Of a stretch of DNA of 64,000 bases, positions 61,977-64,000 are shown piece after piece (position 1 is the stretch's first letter; each line of letters opens with the position of its first letter). The DNA is taken from positions 5,238,501-5,302,500 of the forward strand of contig NC_009445.1 of assembly GCF_000026145.1 (NCBI RefSeq), written 5' to 3'. A program made the translations under genes and the position numbers. The notes beneath the pieces are model-generated. The model saw only the letters and a list, made by a program, of their open reading frames with translations. It had not been told where the DNA came from and ran no database searches. The stretch comes from Bradyrhizobium sp. ORS 278 (GTDB taxonomy: Bacteria; Pseudomonadota; Alphaproteobacteria; Rhizobiales; Xanthobacteraceae).

Positions 61977-63395
61977 TCAGCCTGCGGTCAGAATGGAAGA
62001 CGAGTAACTCGCCTTCGAAACCGCGCGCTGCGACGCGCTCAGCGCCGGCACCATGGCCGGCGCGATCGCGATCCGGGCGCCGCCGAGCTCGGCGCGACCG
62101 ATCTGCAGCCGCCAGCCATAGGCCTCGAGCACGTCCTGCACGATGGCAAGGCCGAGGCCGCTGCCCGGCCCCTGCTCGTCGAGACGGCCGCCGCGCTCGA
62201 GCACGCGGCCGATCTGCGCGTCCGGGATGCCGGGACCGTCATCCTCCACCGTCACGACCAGCGGGCTCGCGCCCGCGACGATGCGCACCGTGCTCGCGGC
62301 GTGACGCGCCGCATTCTCCAGCAAATTGCCGAGTACCTCGGCGAGATCGGTGCGATCCATCGGCACGCGCAGGCCAGCAGGCACTTGCCCCTCGAAGCTG
62401 ACATGTGCCGCCGCCGGGGTGCGCGCCAGGGTGCCGAGCAGCGCCTCGACCAGCGGCCCCAGTTCGGTCGCCGCCGCCGGCTCGCCGCGCAGCTTGCCGC
62501 GCAGCCGCGCCAGCGCCAGCTCACGGTCGACCTGACGACTCATCGCCTCGGCAACGTCCTCGACATTGCGCGCGAGCTCGAGCTGACCGAGCTGCTTCAG
62601 CCGCGCCGCGTCCGCGATCAGCGCCGCGAGCGGCGTCTTGAAGCCGTGCGCGAGATCGGCGGCGCGGCTGCGCGAGCGCAGGATCTCGCGGCTCTGCGCA
62701 TCGAGCAGCGCGTTCACCTCCTCGACCAGCGGCGCGACCTCGGTCGGCACTTGCATCGGAAGATGCCGACGCTGGCCGCTGCGGATCTCGGCAACGCCGC
62801 GCCGCAGCACCGCCAGCGGCTGCAGGCCGAGACTGACCTGAACGGAGGTGCCGACCGCGAGAATGATGGCGAGCACGGCGAGCGCGATCGACAGGTCCTT
62901 GGCGAAGGTGCGCACCGCGCTGGTCGCGCCATCGAGATCGTAGGCGACAGCAGCACGCACCCGGATCTGGCTGTCCGGATTCATCAGGATGCCGCGCTCG
63001 GCGACCAGAACGCGCGCGCCGACGGGGCCGATCAGCTCGTGCTGATGCACGTCGCTCGGCCCGGGCTCGTCGATCGGCAGCGGCAGGATCGTGTCCCACA
63101 GCGAGCGCGAGCGCAGGAGCTGGCCGTGATCGTCCGAGATCTGCCAGTACAGGCCGGACAGCGGCACCGTGAAGCGTGGATCGGCGGGCGGCCGCGGCAC
63201 CGCGATGCGTCCGTCGGCGTCGACCTCCAGACCGTTGAGCAGCTGGCGCAGGTGAACATCGAGATCGGAGGCGAGCGTGCGCGCGACGTGGCGCTTGAAC
63301 AGCACCACCATGCCGGCGCCGGCGACACCGAGCGCAACGAGGATGGCGATGGTGCCTGCCGCGACCAGCCGCAGCCGCAGCGAGCCCAGCCTCAT
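61977..63395 (-). CDS. Sensor histidine kinase, EnvZ/PhoQ-like
   Basis: The 472-residue membrane kinase has two membrane segments (about 9-33 and 166-189) around a periplasmic sensor (about 34-165), a HAMP-like linker, the phosphorylated His250 in ADLAHGFKTPLAALI, an N box VLGNLLENAARHAASTV and a G box DDGPGIPDAQIG plus GSGLGLAIVQDVLEAYGW. The periplasmic part does not match PhoQ clearly. The ATG at 63395 overlaps the response regulator stop by 4 bases (ATGA), so they form one operon. Its signal is unknown. Confidence 0.9.
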   Translation of the reverse strand: MRLGSLRLRLVAAGTIAILVALGVAGAGMVVLFKRHVARTLASDLDVHLRQLLNGLEVDADGRIAVPRPPADPRFTVPLSGLYWQISDDHGQLLRSRSLWDTILPLPIDEPGPSDVHQHELIGPVGARVLVAERGILMNPDSQIRVRAAVAYDLDGATSAVRTFAKDLSIALAVLAIILAVGTSVQVSLGLQPLAVLRRGVAEIRSGQRRHLPMQVPTEVAPLVEEVNALLDAQSREILRSRSRAADLAHGFKTPLAALIADAARLKQLGQLELARNVEDVAEAMSRQVDRELALARLRGKLRGEPAAATELGPLVEALLGTLARTPAAAHVSFEGQVPAGLRVPMDRTDLAEVLGNLLENAARHAASTVRIVAGASPLVVTVEDDGPGIPDAQIGRVLERGGRLDEQGPGSGLGLAIVQDVLEAYGWRLQIGRAELGGARIAIAPAMVPALSASQRAVSKASYSSSILTAG

Positions 63396-64000
63396 TCGGC
63401 GGTCTCCGGAATCATGTAGCCGAAGCCGCGGCGGGTCTCGATGATGTCGGCGCCGAGCTTCTTGCGGACGCGGCGGATCAGCACCTCCAGCGCGTTGGAA
63501 TCGTGGTCGTGGCCAAGGCCGTAGACGTTCTCCTCGAGCTCGTGCTGCGGCACCACGCGGCCGTTGTGCCGCAACAGATAGGCGATCAGGCGGTATTCGA
63601 GCTGCGACAGCGCCACCGGCACGCCGGACAGGCTGACCTTCATCTGGCGCTCGTCGAGCGCGAGATCGCCCGATGACAGCACCGGCGCCGCGTGGCCGGC
63701 GGAGCGCCTGACGATGGCGCGCAGGCGCGCCAGCAGCTCCTCGTTGCGGAACGGCTTTGGCAGATAATCGTCGGCGCCGGCATCGATGCCGTCGACCCGC
63801 TCGGCCCAGCTCGCGCGCGCGGTCAGGATCAGCACCGGCATGTGCCGGCCGGCGCCGCGCCAGCGCTTCAGCACCGAGAGGCCGTCCATGCCGGGCAGGC
63901 CGAGATCGAGCACGACGGCGCCGTAATCCTCGGTGTCGCCGAGAAACCAGGCCTGCTCGCCATTGGCTGAGGTCTCGACCAGATAGCCGGCGGCCTGCAG
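63392..64000 (-). CDS. OmpR-family response regulator (5' end outside window)
   Basis: Only the C-terminal 203 codons are present; the start lies beyond the window. The receiver domain is visible from GYLVETSANGEQAW and the phospho-Asp in VVLDLGLPGMDGL, with DDYLPKPFRNEELLARL (conserved Lys). The winged-helix DNA-binding domain follows (VPVALSQLEYRLIAYLLRHN, VLIRRVRKKLGADIIETRRGFGYM). It pairs with the histidine kinase by operon and overlap. Confidence 0.92.
   Translation of the reverse strand: MQAAGYLVETSANGEQAWFLGDTEDYGAVVLDLGLPGMDGLSVLKRWRGAGRHMPVLILTARASWAERVDGIDAGADDYLPKPFRNEELLARLRAIVRRSAGHAAPVLSSGDLALDERQMKVSLSGVPVALSQLEYRLIAYLLRHNGRVVPQHELEENVYGLGHDHDSNALEVLIRRVRKKLGADIIETRRGFGYMIPETAE

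Overview
The window is about 65% GC by eye and reads as the chromosome of an alphaproteobacterium of the Bradyrhizobium/Nitrobacteraceae group. The reasons are a Caulobacter-type flagellar locus with FlbT and FlaF and several tandem flagellins of the Bradyrhizobium type, a giant Growth-Pole-Ring-like protein, DUF3551 and DUF3606 proteins, and the dispersed palindromic intergenic repeats typical of that group. These assignments come from reading the sequence and from memory of the families; no database search was run.

Layout. (1) 1-9546 is flagellar: flgI (5' end cut by the window), a FlgJ-N/CheL-like gene, a FlgN/FlbY-like gene, a FlaG-like gene, flaF, and three flagellin genes on the minus strand with flbT on the plus strand between the second and third. 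(2) 9883-15067 is a compact minus-strand operon of four non-flagellar enzymes (GT-A glycosyltransferase, fold-type-I PLP enzyme, ATP-grasp ligase, group II PLP decarboxylase), wedged between the flagellins and flgL. (3) 15160-20759 is a flgE-flgK-flgL operon read from a well-matched sigma-54 promoter. (4) 21059-28346 holds msrB, a DAO-family oxidoreductase, sixA, uspA, an IS1182-like insertion, a YdcF-like gene, two small membrane-protein genes and a YciE-like ferritin gene. (5) 28741-35601 holds a YbhN/MprF-type membrane protein, a secreted SGNH hydrolase, a DUF2147 protein, ferredoxin-NADP reductase, a thioesterase and a 2Fe-2S ferredoxin. (6) 35685-42207 holds an Hpt protein divergent from a 1920-residue coiled-coil protein resembling the polar-growth protein GPR/RgsE. 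(7) 42769-45710 is an mlaEFD lipid-transport operon. (8) 45869-57327 is mixed metabolism: dipeptide epimerase, MFS transporter, an unknown protein, a metacaspase-like protein, threonine dehydratase, a metallophosphoesterase, pyruvate kinase, and a tartrate dehydrogenase divergent from a LysR regulator. (9) 57583 to the end holds glgX, DUF3606, DUF3551, a small membrane protein, and a histidine kinase/response regulator pair cut by the window end.

How it fits together. Genes in three places (flaF, flagellin 1, the four-enzyme operon) and the hpt gene carry a TTAA-N7-TTAA-like box (CtrA-type) about 55-65 bp upstream of their start codons. This suggests cell-cycle-coupled expression shared by flagellum assembly, the enzyme cassette and perhaps polar growth. 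The most interesting candidate for an undescribed system is the four-enzyme cassette: its position, strand and promoter box all point to a role in modifying flagella or the cell surface, but its chemistry cannot be read from the sequence alone. A second notable point is a module of about 100 residues shared by all three flagellins, FlgL and FlgE. Most other genes are ordinary housekeeping.
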